From Flavobacterium psychrophilum (lineage in GTDB: Bacteria; Bacteroidota; Bacteroidia; Flavobacteriales; Flavobacteriaceae): a stretch of DNA of 64,000 nt. The translations under genes and the position numbers were made by a program. This document shows, piece after piece, positions 14,876-22,571 of this stretch (its first letter is position 1; each line of letters opens with the position of its first letter). Under the pieces are notes generated by a model. It had not been told where the DNA came from and made no database searches. It worked only from the letters and a program-made list of their open reading frames with translations. The DNA lies in the NCBI GenBank assembly GCA_001708385.1, contig CP012388.1, positions 3,038,001 through 3,102,000 on the forward strand, read 5' to 3'.

Positions 14876-16903
14876 TTATACAAGTCCTGCTCTTTTAAGC
14901 AAAGCTTCCGGTTTAGGCTCTTGCCCACGGAAACGTTTGTATAATAGCATAGGGTGTTCTGTACCACCTTTAGAGAGTACATTCTCTTTAAATTTAGTAG
15001 CTGTTTCCCTGTCAAAAATGCCTTTCTCCTGAAAGTATTCAAAAGCATCGGCATCTAATACTTCAGCCCATTTGTAGCTGTAATAACCGGATGCATAGCC
15101 TCCTTGGAAAATATGCGAAAAAGCAGTGCTCATGGCATTCTCTTTTACGTCGGGGTAAAGCTGGGTAGAGGAGAATTGCTCTGTTTCAAATGCTTTTACA
15201 TCGGTGATACCGCTTGGGTCGGCGCTATGCCATCCCATGTCAAGCAATCCAAAACTAAGTTGACGCATGGTAGCCATCCCTTCCTGAAAACTTGCACTTT
15301 CTTTAATTTTGTTGATATATTCCATAGGGATTACTTCGCCTGTTTGGTAATGATGCGCAAATAATGCAAGTGCTTCCGGTTCGTAGCACCAGTTTTCCAT
15401 AACCTGGCTTGGCAGCTCTACAAAGTCCCAATATACACTGGTGCCGCTAAGGCTAGGATAAATAGTGTCGGCAAGCATGCCGTGCAACGCGTGTCCAAAT
15501 TCATGGAACAATGTAGTTACTTCATTAAAGGTAAGCAGCGATGGTTTTGTTTCGGTAGGCTTCGTAAAGTTACAAACGATAGAAACATGCGGCCTCTCGT
15601 TAACGCCGTCTTTTACATATTGCGATTTAAATGATGTCATCCAGGCGCCGTTGCGTTTTCCTTTACGAGGAAAGAAATCCGCGTAGAAAATAGAAACAAG
15701 GTTGCCTGTTTCGTCTTTTACCTCATAAGTGGTTACATCTTTATGGTATGTATCAATATCTTTAACCTCTTCAAACTTTAGTCCGTATAATTTACCGGCA
15801 ATAGTAAAGGCACCGTTAAGCACATTTTCCAGTTTAAAGTAAGGTTTTAGTTTTTCATCGTCAAGGTTGAATAATTTCTGCTTTAGCTTTTCAGAATAGT
15901 ACGCACCATCCCATTTCTCTAAATGGTCTATGCCGTCTAGTTCTTTAGCAAAAGCTGTAAGTTCTGCAAATTCTTTTTCGGCGGCCGGTTTTGCTTTCGC
16001 TAACAGGTCTTTAAGGAATGATTTTACTTTCTCCGGACTCTCAGCCATACGTTCTTCCAGAACAAAATTGGCGTGGGATGCATAGCCTAAAAGTACGGCG
16101 CGCTCATGGCGAAGCTTGGCGATTTTTAAAACTGTTTCCTGATTGTCGAACTCGTTATTGCTAAAAGCTTTTGCGCCAAATGCAATAGCAAGCTTCTTAC
16201 GTAATTCGCGGTTATCGGCGTAGGTCATAAACGGAACGTAACTTGGGTAATCTAAGGTGAAAACCCATCCTTCTTTTTCAAGGCTCATTGCAAGTTCACG
16301 GGCGGCTTCAATAGTGCCTTCGGGCAAACCTGACAAGTCAGCTTCATTAGTAATGTGCAGCTGATATGCATTTGTTTCAGCCAGTACATTCTCGCCAAAT
16401 TCAAGGCTAAGTTTAGAAAGCTCTTTATCTATTTCGCGAAGCTTGTTTTTTTTGTCTTCCGGCAGGTTAGCACCGTTACGCGAAAAGCTTTTATATTTCT
16501 TGTCAAGAAGTGTCTTTTGCTCTTCGGTAAGGTTTAAGCTGTCTTTTTGGTTGTAAACGGCTTTTACCCTTTCAAATAAATCCGCGTTCAGGCGCACATC
16601 ATTGCCAAATTCCGACAGCAGGGGAGAAACCTCCATAGCTATCTTTTGTATCTCGTCATTGGTTTCTGCCGAATGCAGGTTAAAAAATATGCTAGATGCA
16701 CGCTCCAGTATCTCTCCGCCAAAAGACATAGCTTCTATAGTGTTCTCAAAAGTTGGTGCATCGGTATTTGCAGTTATAGCGTCAATCTCTTTGCGGGCTG
16801 CTTCAATTCCCTCTTTCATTGCAGGAAGAAAATCTTCTGTTTTTATGCTGTTGAAAGGTGCTGTATCGTGTTTGGTTGTAAATTTCTGTGTAAGTACGTT
16901 CAT
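14876..16903 (-). CDS. M3 family zinc metallopeptidase (oligopeptidase A / Dcp-like)
   Basis: A 675-residue peptidase close to the usual M3A length. The zinc motif HEFGH sits at about residues 466-470 in TTLFHEFGHALHGML, with the third ligand expected in the downstream WDFVELPSQVMENW segment. The C-terminus SKGGTEHPMLLYKRFRGQEP is the conserved substrate-binding end of this family. No signal peptide is visible, so it acts in the cytoplasm on short peptides. It could be an oligopeptidase or a dipeptidyl carboxypeptidase; sequence alone does not settle this. Monocistronic, with its own terminator. Confidence 0.92.
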   Translation of the reverse strand: MNVLTQKFTTKHDTAPFNSIKTEDFLPAMKEGIEAARKEIDAITANTDAPTFENTIEAMSFGGEILERASSIFFNLHSAETNDEIQKIAMEVSPLLSEFGNDVRLNADLFERVKAVYNQKDSLNLTEEQKTLLDKKYKSFSRNGANLPEDKKNKLREIDKELSKLSLEFGENVLAETNAYQLHITNEADLSGLPEGTIEAARELAMSLEKEGWVFTLDYPSYVPFMTYADNRELRKKLAIAFGAKAFSNNEFDNQETVLKIAKLRHERAVLLGYASHANFVLEERMAESPEKVKSFLKDLLAKAKPAAEKEFAELTAFAKELDGIDHLEKWDGAYYSEKLKQKLFNLDDEKLKPYFKLENVLNGAFTIAGKLYGLKFEEVKDIDTYHKDVTTYEVKDETGNLVSIFYADFFPRKGKRNGAWMTSFKSQYVKDGVNERPHVSIVCNFTKPTETKPSLLTFNEVTTLFHEFGHALHGMLADTIYPSLSGTSVYWDFVELPSQVMENWCYEPEALALFAHHYQTGEVIPMEYINKIKESASFQEGMATMRQLSFGLLDMGWHSADPSGITDVKAFETEQFSSTQLYPDVKENAMSTAFSHIFQGGYASGYYSYKWAEVLDADAFEYFQEKGIFDRETATKFKENVLSKGGTEHPMLLYKRFRGQEPKPEALLKRAGLV

Positions 16904-16948
16904 AGTAAATTATGCTAGTATTTGTTTGGGTTGGGTCAACAACTATAC

Positions 16949-16956
16949 CAAAGTTA
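16949..16956 (-). promoter_or_regulatory. Putative -7 promoter box for the M3 peptidase
   Basis: TAACTTTG on the minus strand, 45 bases before the ATG at 16903. No clear -33 partner. Confidence 0.45.
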
Positions 16957-16993
16957 CGCTTTTTAAAAGGAGGCTGACAGTATAGCAGTAATT

Positions 16994-17017
16994 AAAAAAG
17001 GCTGCCAATTGGCAGCC
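16994..17017 (-). terminator. Terminator of the toxin-antitoxin operon
   Basis: The perfect palindrome GGCTGCCAATTGGCAGCC (17000-17017) is followed on the minus strand by TTTTTT, 25 bases downstream of the toxin stop codon. Confidence 0.85.
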
Positions 17018-17042
17018 TCACTCTGTATTAATAGTTATGTGA

Positions 17043-17333
17043 CTATTTCAGTTTAAATTTAGTTAGATCCTGGTAGTTGTTCCAAAATCTAAGTAATTCG
17101 ATTGTGTCATCTGTAATTCGGTAAAATAGCGAAACTTGTTTTGTAACCACTATTTTATAAACATCTTTATATCCTGTTTTTACAAAAAATACATTGTTGC
17201 CTTTTAAAAGCTGAATGTTGTACTCTACTTCCTTAATAAAAGAAATGACCTCCTTTGGAGACCATTCTTTTTCTAAGTATTCGATATTTTTCCAATAATC
17301 AGCTTTCGCTAACGAAGACCAGTATATAATCAT
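17043..17333 (-). CDS. ParE/RelE superfamily toxin
   Basis: A 96-residue protein with the ParE/RelE-like fold pattern: IIYWSSLAKADYWKNIEYLEKEW (split here: SSLAKADYWKNIEYL is the first helix), a central VKTGYKDVYKIVVTKQ strand pair, and VSLFYRITDDTIELLRFWNN with the typical Y-R and E-L-F-W terminal strand. Such toxins block gyrase or cleave ribosome-bound mRNA; which applies here is unknown. The ATG overlaps the antitoxin stop by four bases (ATGA at 17330-17333). The order antitoxin-toxin is the usual one. Confidence 0.8.
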   Translation of the reverse strand: MIIYWSSLAKADYWKNIEYLEKEWSPKEVISFIKEVEYNIQLLKGNNVFFVKTGYKDVYKIVVTKQVSLFYRITDDTIELLRFWNNYQDLTKFKLK

Positions 17334-17560
17334 TCTTCAAAATATTTTGAATACCTGATTTTTGTTTCTTCCATTACCATTTCATGTGGTATGCCTTGTC
17401 CATGTTCCAATTCGGCAATAGCAGCGTCAATATGTTTCTTTTGTGTAGAAGTAAGCGTTGTCTCAGATTTTAGCAAATTCAAAATTTTAGTAATAACAGA
17501 AGAATCTTCCAATTCTAATATCATTTTTGCTAATTCTATTTTTGAAGCCTGAATATCCAT
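17330..17560 (-). CDS. Antitoxin of the ParE/RelE-type module
   Basis: A 76-residue mostly helical acidic protein directly upstream of and overlapping the toxin gene. The N-terminal half (ASKIELAKMILELEDSSVITKILNLL) looks like a dimerising or DNA-contacting domain, and the C-terminal half (HIDAAIAELEHGQGIPHEMV) resembles the toxin-binding tail common in Bacteroidota modules of this type. An imperfect palindrome covers its promoter, consistent with autoregulation. The call rests mainly on gene context. Confidence 0.72.
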   Translation of the reverse strand: MDIQASKIELAKMILELEDSSVITKILNLLKSETTLTSTQKKHIDAAIAELEHGQGIPHEMVMEETKIRYSKYFEE

Positions 17561-17564
17561 AACT

Positions 17565-17585
17565 ACTTTGCTTTTACCAAAGTTA
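17565..17585 (-). promoter_or_regulatory. Promoter and probable operator of the toxin-antitoxin module
   Basis: The -7 box TAACTTTG (17585-17578) is embedded in the inverted repeat ACTTTG-N7-CAAAGT (17565-17583). A dimeric antitoxin bound here would block transcription. Spacing to the ATG at 17560 is only a few bases. Confidence 0.5.
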
Positions 17586-17595
17586 CAAAACTATT

Positions 17596-18078
17596 TTATT
17601 TTTTAAGGCCTTCAGATGCTTTGATAACAGCTTCTTTAAGTCCTTGCTTGTAAGCAATAATTGTTGCCTGAACGATTTTGTCCTGACTGCCTAATATTTG
17701 TGCTGCAAGTATACCTGCATTCTTAGCACCGTTAAGTGCTACAGTAGCAACAGGTACGCCCCCCGGCATTTGAAGTATAGACAATACACTGTCCCATCCG
17801 TCAATGGAGTTGCTTGATTTTACAGGCACGCCTATTACAGGAAGCGGACTCATGCTTGCTACCATTCCCGGTAGGTGCGCAGCGCCGCCTGCACCTGCTA
17901 TAATTACATTAACGCCACGGTTGTGGGCTGTAGTACTGTATTCGTAAAGTTTTTCGGGAGTACGGTGCGCAGAAACAATATCTACTTCTGTTTCAATTCC
18001 AAACTCTTTTAATATATCTATGGCATCCTGCATTACCGGCATATCCGATATAGAGCCCATTATAATTCCTACTTTCAT
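17596..18078 (-). CDS. purE: 5-(carboxyamino)imidazole ribonucleotide mutase
   Basis: A 160-residue class I PurE. It converts N5-CAIR to CAIR in purine synthesis. GSISDMPVM is the nucleotide-binding start, SAHRTPEKL and [16 protein letters not shown] are the active-site segments (with the catalytic histidine in AHLPG), and [18 protein letters not shown] is the family signature. The gene follows purK on the same strand after a 72-base gap, so the two consecutive steps are encoded together. Confidence 0.97.
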   Translation of the reverse strand: MKVGIIMGSISDMPVMQDAIDILKEFGIETEVDIVSAHRTPEKLYEYSTTAHNRGVNVIIAGAGGAAHLPGMVASMSPLPVIGVPVKSSNSIDGWDSVLSILQMPGGVPVATVALNGAKNAGILAAQILGSQDKIVQATIIAYKQGLKEAVIKASEGLKK

Positions 18079-18150
18079 TTTTTATTGTTGTTAGTTAATG
18101 GTTGTCGGTTGTCGGTATTTTGGAAACTGCGACTTGCGACTGAAACTAAA

Positions 18151-19302
18151 TTATGCGATTACTCTAATAGTATTCTTAACTTCTTCGGCTACTTTGCGTG
18201 CTTCGGCAATATCTTCATTTACAATGGTAACGTGTCCCATTTTACGGAAAGGCCTTGTTTGCCTCTTGCCGTATATGTGTGGCGTTACGCCATCTTTACC
18301 TAATATTTTTTCGATGTTCTCGTATATAACGTTGCCTGAATATCCTTCCGCACCAACAAGGTTAACCATAATTCCGGCTACTTTACTATCGGTATTGCCT
18401 AACGGCAGGTCAAGAATCGCACGAATGTGCTGCTCAAATTGCGACGTATAACTGGCTTCTATAGAATAGTGTCCACTGTTATGTGGCCTTGGAGCTACTT
18501 CATTTACCAGTATCTGGTCATCTTCCGTTTGGAACATCTCTACAGCAAGCAGGCCTACATGGTTAAATTGTTCCGATACTTTAAGTGCTATTGCACGGGC
18601 ATTATTGGCAACTTCATCATCAATACGTGCCGGGCAGATAACATATTCTACCTGGTTGGCTTCCGGGTGAAATTCCATTTCTACGACAGGGTAAGTTTTA
18701 ATTTCTCCCGATGGGTTTCTCGCTACTATAACTGCCAGTTCATTTTTAAACGGAATCATAGTTTCTGCAATACACTGTACGTTTGGAAGGCCGTTAAAGC
18801 TTTCCGCAGAACGGATAACCTTTACACCATTTCCGTCATAACCGCCCTCTGTACTTTTCCATACAAAAGGAAGCGAAATTTCATTATTTTCCACGGCCTG
18901 TTTAAGGTCAGCCAGATTTTCAAAACGCTTATAATCGGCAGTTGGAATTTCTTTTTCAGTATAAAAATCCTTCTGTTTTCCTTTGTTCTGAATTTGGCGT
19001 AATGTCTTTGGAGACGGATATACTTTAATACCTTCAGCTTCCAGTTTTTCCAGTGCTTCCAGGTTTACAAGTTCAATCTCAAAGGTAAGTACGTCTACCT
19101 GTTTGCCAAAGTTATAAACGGTATCAAAATCCATCAGGTCACCCTGAAAGAATTTATTACTGCCTATTTTACATGGAGCTTCATCACTAGGATCAAGCAC
19201 ATAAGTTTGTATGTCAAATTTTCGGGTGTCGGTAAGCATCATTTTGCCCAGCTGTCCGCCGCCTAAAATACCCAACTTAAAATCAGAAGAAAAATAATTC
19301 AT
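18151..19302 (-). CDS. purK: 5-(carboxyamino)imidazole ribonucleotide synthase
   Basis: A 383-residue ATP-grasp enzyme that adds bicarbonate to AIR using ATP to give N5-CAIR. KLGILGGGQLGKMML is the N-terminal motif. VWKSTEGGYDGNGVKVI is the ATP-grasp lid, and VNEVAPRPHNSGHYSIEA is the family signature with the Mg ligands. It is the upstream member of the purK-purE pair. A -7 box lies 23 bases upstream. Confidence 0.97.
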   Translation of the reverse strand: MNYFSSDFKLGILGGGQLGKMMLTDTRKFDIQTYVLDPSDEAPCKIGSNKFFQGDLMDFDTVYNFGKQVDVLTFEIELVNLEALEKLEAEGIKVYPSPKTLRQIQNKGKQKDFYTEKEIPTADYKRFENLADLKQAVENNEISLPFVWKSTEGGYDGNGVKVIRSAESFNGLPNVQCIAETMIPFKNELAVIVARNPSGEIKTYPVVEMEFHPEANQVEYVICPARIDDEVANNARAIALKVSEQFNHVGLLAVEMFQTEDDQILVNEVAPRPHNSGHYSIEASYTSQFEQHIRAILDLPLGNTDSKVAGIMVNLVGAEGYSGNVIYENIEKILGKDGVTPHIYGKRQTRPFRKMGHVTIVNEDIAEARKVAEEVKNTIRVIA

Positions 19303-19324
19303 TATCAGCTTTTGTTTTGCACCG

Positions 19325-19332
19325 CAAAGATA
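19325..19332 (-). promoter_or_regulatory. Putative -7 promoter box for purK-purE
   Basis: TATCTTTG on the minus strand, ending 22 bases before the purK ATG. No PurR-like or purine riboswitch element is recognised nearby. Confidence 0.5.
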
Positions 19333-19451
19333 CTTAAAACTACTTTTAGAATTTCATCTTTTGGTAACATTGCTGTACAGCTTTTGTAACGCCTTTTTCT
19401 GTAGTACTTTTACAATAGTTTTAGCATTTAGGGCAATGGTTTATATAGAAT

Positions 19452-19499
19452 TATATTTGTATTTTAGAGGTTCACAAAATCTGTACGAGTTATACAGAT
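19452..19499 (+). promoter_or_regulatory. Putative promoter and leader hairpin of the GH130 gene
   Basis: The -7 box TATATTTG is at 19452-19459. It is followed in the leader by the inverted repeat ATCTGTA-N7-TACAGAT (19479-19499), ending 14 bases before the ATG at 19514. The repeat could be an mRNA hairpin or an operator. Confidence 0.45.
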
Positions 19500-19513
19500 G
19501 TAAAATGTAATCT

Positions 19514-20977
19514 ATGAGACTGACGATAGAAAGAAAACCGGTGAAGGTTTCACCCGACGCATCGCGCGTTATTGCCCGATTTTTTTTTAATGGAGAAGAA
19601 AGAGCTGTAGAGCTTATCCGGAAAATACTTGCTTTAGATAAAGATGAGGTATTCGGACTTATTTCTCCGCTATTGCAGGATTTCTCTAAAAGGCACCGTA
19701 ATATTACCCGTAAGCTTTTACACAATTGCGAACGTGTTAAAAAATATATTCCGATGGCAGGTGGCGATTACGCCAAGCTTGACGAATACTGTAAACTTCT
19801 TATAGGCTCTTACTTTACGCATGAATATTCTATTGAATCGGCTGCGTTTTTTAACCCCTCTATAGTTCCCGATCCAGATCAGTCCAATCTTGAGGAGGGC
19901 CAGCTTCGCGTTATCATAAGCTTTAGGGCAGTAGGTGAGGGGCACGTGTCTTCGGTAGCTTTCAGGAGGGCACTTATCGACAGGAATAATGATATTGTTG
20001 TTATGGCAGCAAGTAATTATATAGACGAAGCGGAAAAAATACATAATGTTGTATACCAAAAAAGGCTTTTCCTTAAAAAGGCTGAAGAAGCAGATATTAA
20101 CGATGAGTTCCTTACGGCAGTAACAGAGCAATTGGGTGACCGTTTTGATTATGATGAGCTGAAAAAATTGGTTGTTGAAGCAAAAAGCAAAACAACAGAT
20201 GTTGATACTATACGCCAATATAACCTTGTTCTTGCACTGTCTGACAGTTACAGGAGAATTTCGTTTTCTAAGGACACCGACATTAGCGACAGGGTAATAT
20301 TCCCAATTTCTGATTTTGAGAGCAAAGGTATTGAAGATGCCCGTTTTGTGAAGTTTACAGATGATCATGGGCGCGCAGTTTACTACGCCACATACACCGC
20401 TTATGACGGTGTACACATTATGCCAAAACTTTTAAAAACTACCGACTTTTACGAATTCAAAACGAGTCCGCTAAACGGATCGGGAGCAAAAAATAAAAAC
20501 CTTGCATTGTTTCCGAGAAAAATAAACGGCAAATATGCAATGCTATCAAGGATAGATGGCTGGAACAACTATCTTATGTATAGCGAGAACATCAACGAGT
20601 GGGATGATCCTATAAAAATTCAGGGGCCGGAATATCCGTGGGAGTTTGTGCAGATTGGTAACTGTGGTTCGCCCATAGAAACTAAAGATGGCTGGCTGGT
20701 GCTTACGCACGCTGTAGGTTCTATGAGACGTTACAGTATTGCCGCTTCTCTTTTAGATATCGATGATCCGTCTATTGAAATCGGCCGACTTAAAGATCCT
20801 TTAATTTTACCAAATCCGGATGAACGTGAAGGTTATGTACCTAACGTTGTATATTCTTGTGGAGGTATAATACATAACGGCGAGCTTATAATTCCTTACG
20901 GATTATCCGATCACAGTTCAGGTTTTGCTACAGTAAGTATCGATACGCTTCTAGACAGGCTAAAAAACGGAGGATAA
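19514..20977 (+). CDS. Glycoside hydrolase family 130 protein with N-terminal extension
   Basis: A 487-residue protein. The five-bladed-propeller part of GH130 begins near residue 105 with AAFFNPSIVPDPDQ, and GIEDARFVKFTDDHGRAVY carries the ED-R motif of the family. PILYGL-like ending HNGELIIPYGLSDHSSGFA near the C-terminus also fits. About 100 helical residues precede the propeller and make it longer than the 330-400 residues usual for mannoside phosphorylases. There is no signal peptide. GH130 enzymes are beta-mannoside phosphorylases or hydrolases. The downstream MFS gene may transport its substrate; otherwise there is no sugar locus. Confidence 0.8.
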   Translation: MRLTIERKPVKVSPDASRVIARFFFNGEERAVELIRKILALDKDEVFGLISPLLQDFSKRHRNITRKLLHNCERVKKYIPMAGGDYAKLDEYCKLLIGSYFTHEYSIESAAFFNPSIVPDPDQSNLEEGQLRVIISFRAVGEGHVSSVAFRRALIDRNNDIVVMAASNYIDEAEKIHNVVYQKRLFLKKAEEADINDEFLTAVTEQLGDRFDYDELKKLVVEAKSKTTDVDTIRQYNLVLALSDSYRRISFSKDTDISDRVIFPISDFESKGIEDARFVKFTDDHGRAVYYATYTAYDGVHIMPKLLKTTDFYEFKTSPLNGSGAKNKNLALFPRKINGKYAMLSRIDGWNNYLMYSENINEWDDPIKIQGPEYPWEFVQIGNCGSPIETKDGWLVLTHAVGSMRRYSIAASLLDIDDPSIEIGRLKDPLILPNPDEREGYVPNVVYSCGGIIHNGELIIPYGLSDHSSGFATVSIDTLLDRLKNGG

Positions 20978-21016
20978 TTAATTTATAGTTGCCGGTGGCA
21001 GTATTCTCTAATCAGG

Positions 21017-21024
21017 TATCTTTG
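21017..21024 (+). promoter_or_regulatory. Putative -7 promoter box for the MFS transporter
   Basis: TATCTTTG, 30 bases before the TTG start at 21055. It suggests the transporter has its own promoter besides any read-through from the GH130 gene. Confidence 0.45.
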
Positions 21025-21054
21025 TATTCAGAATAACCAATAGCATTTATAAAA

Positions 21055-22341
21055 TTGGAAAATGAATTGCCTGAGCAATCAGAAACCGGGTTTTTTGCGA
21101 AAAACCCGGTATTAAAAATAAGAGAATTTCAGTCTTTTTTAAGCATACGTTTTGGGCTAATCTTTGCCCTTAACATGCAAATCACCATAATATATTATTG
21201 GGTATACCATATTACCAACGATAAACTTTCGCTTGGGTTTGTTGGCCTTGCCGAAGTAATTCCGGCTATTGGATGTTCGCTTTTTGCGGGACATTATGTA
21301 GACCTGAATGAGAAACGTAAAATGGTTCTCTTTTGCATAACTTCTTATATTCTTTTGGCATCCTGTCTGTTTACACTTACCACGCCTTTTTCGCTCAATG
21401 AGTTAGGCGTAAATACTACACTTTACCTTATATACTTTTTTGTTTTCTGTGGCGGAATCATCCGTTCGTTCATGGGGCCATCGGTGTTTTCACTATTTGG
21501 GCTTATAGTGCCAAGAAAACATTTTCCTAATGCAACGAGCTGGAGCAGTATGGCATGGCAAACAGGATCTATGATCGGTCCGTTAGTGGCAGGACTTGCA
21601 ATTGCTTTAGATGGTGTTCTTGCAGGAATGTTTAGTGTAGTTGTAATCACACTACTATTGCTTATACCTATACTCTCCATAAAGACCAAACCGATACTTA
21701 AAAAAGAAAAAGAACCCATGCTGAAAAGCCTTACCCAGGGTATTAAGTTTGTAGTGAAAACCCCGGCATTATTAGGGGCTCAGCTACTTGATATGTTTTC
21801 GGTATTATTTGGTGGTGCTGTGGCATTATTACCGGTGTTTCAAAAAGAAATATTGCATGTAGATGAGGTAGGTTTCGGATTGCTGCGATCAGCGCCCGGA
21901 GTAGGTTCGCTTTTAACTTTGGGGATATTAGCGTTTTTACCTCTTAAAACCTATCCCGGCAGGAAACTGTTTATCGCCGTTACCGGATTTGCGTTATGCA
22001 TTATCGGCTTCGGGCTCTCAACTAATTTCATCTTCTCCTTTTGTTTCCTTCTGTTCTCCGGTATGTTCGATGCTGTGAGTGTAGTAGTAAGAAGTACTAT
22101 CCTTCAGTTAGTAACGCCCGATCATATGCGGGGACGTGTGGCTTCGGTAAACACCATCTTTGTAAGTTCATCCAACGAGCTGGGTGATTTTGAAAGTGGT
22201 GTAATGGCGCATTGGCTGGGAACGGTACGAGCAGTTGTAACTGGAGGTTGCATTACACTTGGTGTTATTGCTATTACATTTTTCAGTGCCCCACAGTTAA
22301 GACGATTCGGTTTTGATGATGAAGAGGAGGAAAAGGAATAG
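21055..22341 (+). CDS. Major facilitator superfamily transporter (EntS/MDR-like)
   Basis: A 428-residue protein with about 12 membrane helices. It starts at TTG; the next in-frame methionine is at residue 40, inside the first helix, so TTG is preferred. FAGHYVDLNEKRKMVL is the conserved loop 2-3 motif of the superfamily (usually G-x-LaDr-GRR), and MRGRVASVNTIFVSSSNELG matches the DHA3 / enterobactin-exporter-like branch. The acidic tail is DDEEEEKE. Substrate unknown; proteins of this branch export drugs or siderophores. A perfect 11-bp hairpin lies within codons 11-19. Confidence 0.85.
   Translation: MENELPEQSETGFFAKNPVLKIREFQSFLSIRFGLIFALNMQITIIYYWVYHITNDKLSLGFVGLAEVIPAIGCSLFAGHYVDLNEKRKMVLFCITSYILLASCLFTLTTPFSLNELGVNTTLYLIYFFVFCGGIIRSFMGPSVFSLFGLIVPRKHFPNATSWSSMAWQTGSMIGPLVAGLAIALDGVLAGMFSVVVITLLLLIPILSIKTKPILKKEKEPMLKSLTQGIKFVVKTPALLGAQLLDMFSVLFGGAVALLPVFQKEILHVDEVGFGLLRSAPGVGSLLTLGILAFLPLKTYPGRKLFIAVTGFALCIIGFGLSTNFIFSFCFLLFSGMFDAVSVVVRSTILQLVTPDHMRGRVASVNTIFVSSSNELGDFESGVMAHWLGTVRAVVTGGCITLGVIAITFFSAPQLRRFGFDDEEEEKE
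21085..21110 (+). other. Perfect 11-bp hairpin inside the start of the MFS coding region
   Basis: ACCGGGTTTTT-TGCG-AAAAACCCGGT, 30 bases after the TTG start. The stem is perfect with a 4-base loop. It would be expected to slow ribosomes or RNA polymerase early in the gene; no T-run follows, so it is not a classical terminator. Confidence 0.6.
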
Positions 22342-22417
22342 TTTGGTTTATTTCCAGCCGTTCCAAAGAGCATGAGCTTAGCTCGGTTTCGAGTGAAGCT
22401 AAGGCCTTAAACTTTGT

Positions 22418-22565
22418 GGCGTAAAGCAAAATGGGAGTTTAAGCGTTAAGAAAGGTTTGCTGTTTGAGCGAAGCGAGTTCAAACCTTTTAGCTGAAACTG
22501 CTATTTTGTAGCCTAAGAAGTTTAGCCTTGAATTTTTGATTCTTTTGTTTCAAGACAAAAGAATA
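22418..22565. repeat. Intergenic inverted-repeat element with nested hairpins
   Basis: The 230 bases between the MFS and symporter genes hold no convincing gene. AAAGGTTTG (22451-22459) pairs with CAAACCTTT (22480-22488). Flanking segments around GGCGTAAAGCAAAAT (from 22418) and ATTTTGTAGCC (to 22512) extend this as an imperfect stem. A second hairpin ATTCTTTTG-N8-CAAAAGAAT covers 22539-22564. No T-run follows either. The structure looks like a dispersed intergenic repeat rather than a terminator. Confidence 0.5.
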
Positions 22566-22571
22566 TTCAGG

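Noticed and set aside
17596..19302. Purine riboswitch ahead of purK
   Set aside because: No conserved purine aptamer core is visible in the short leader; only a -7 box is seen.
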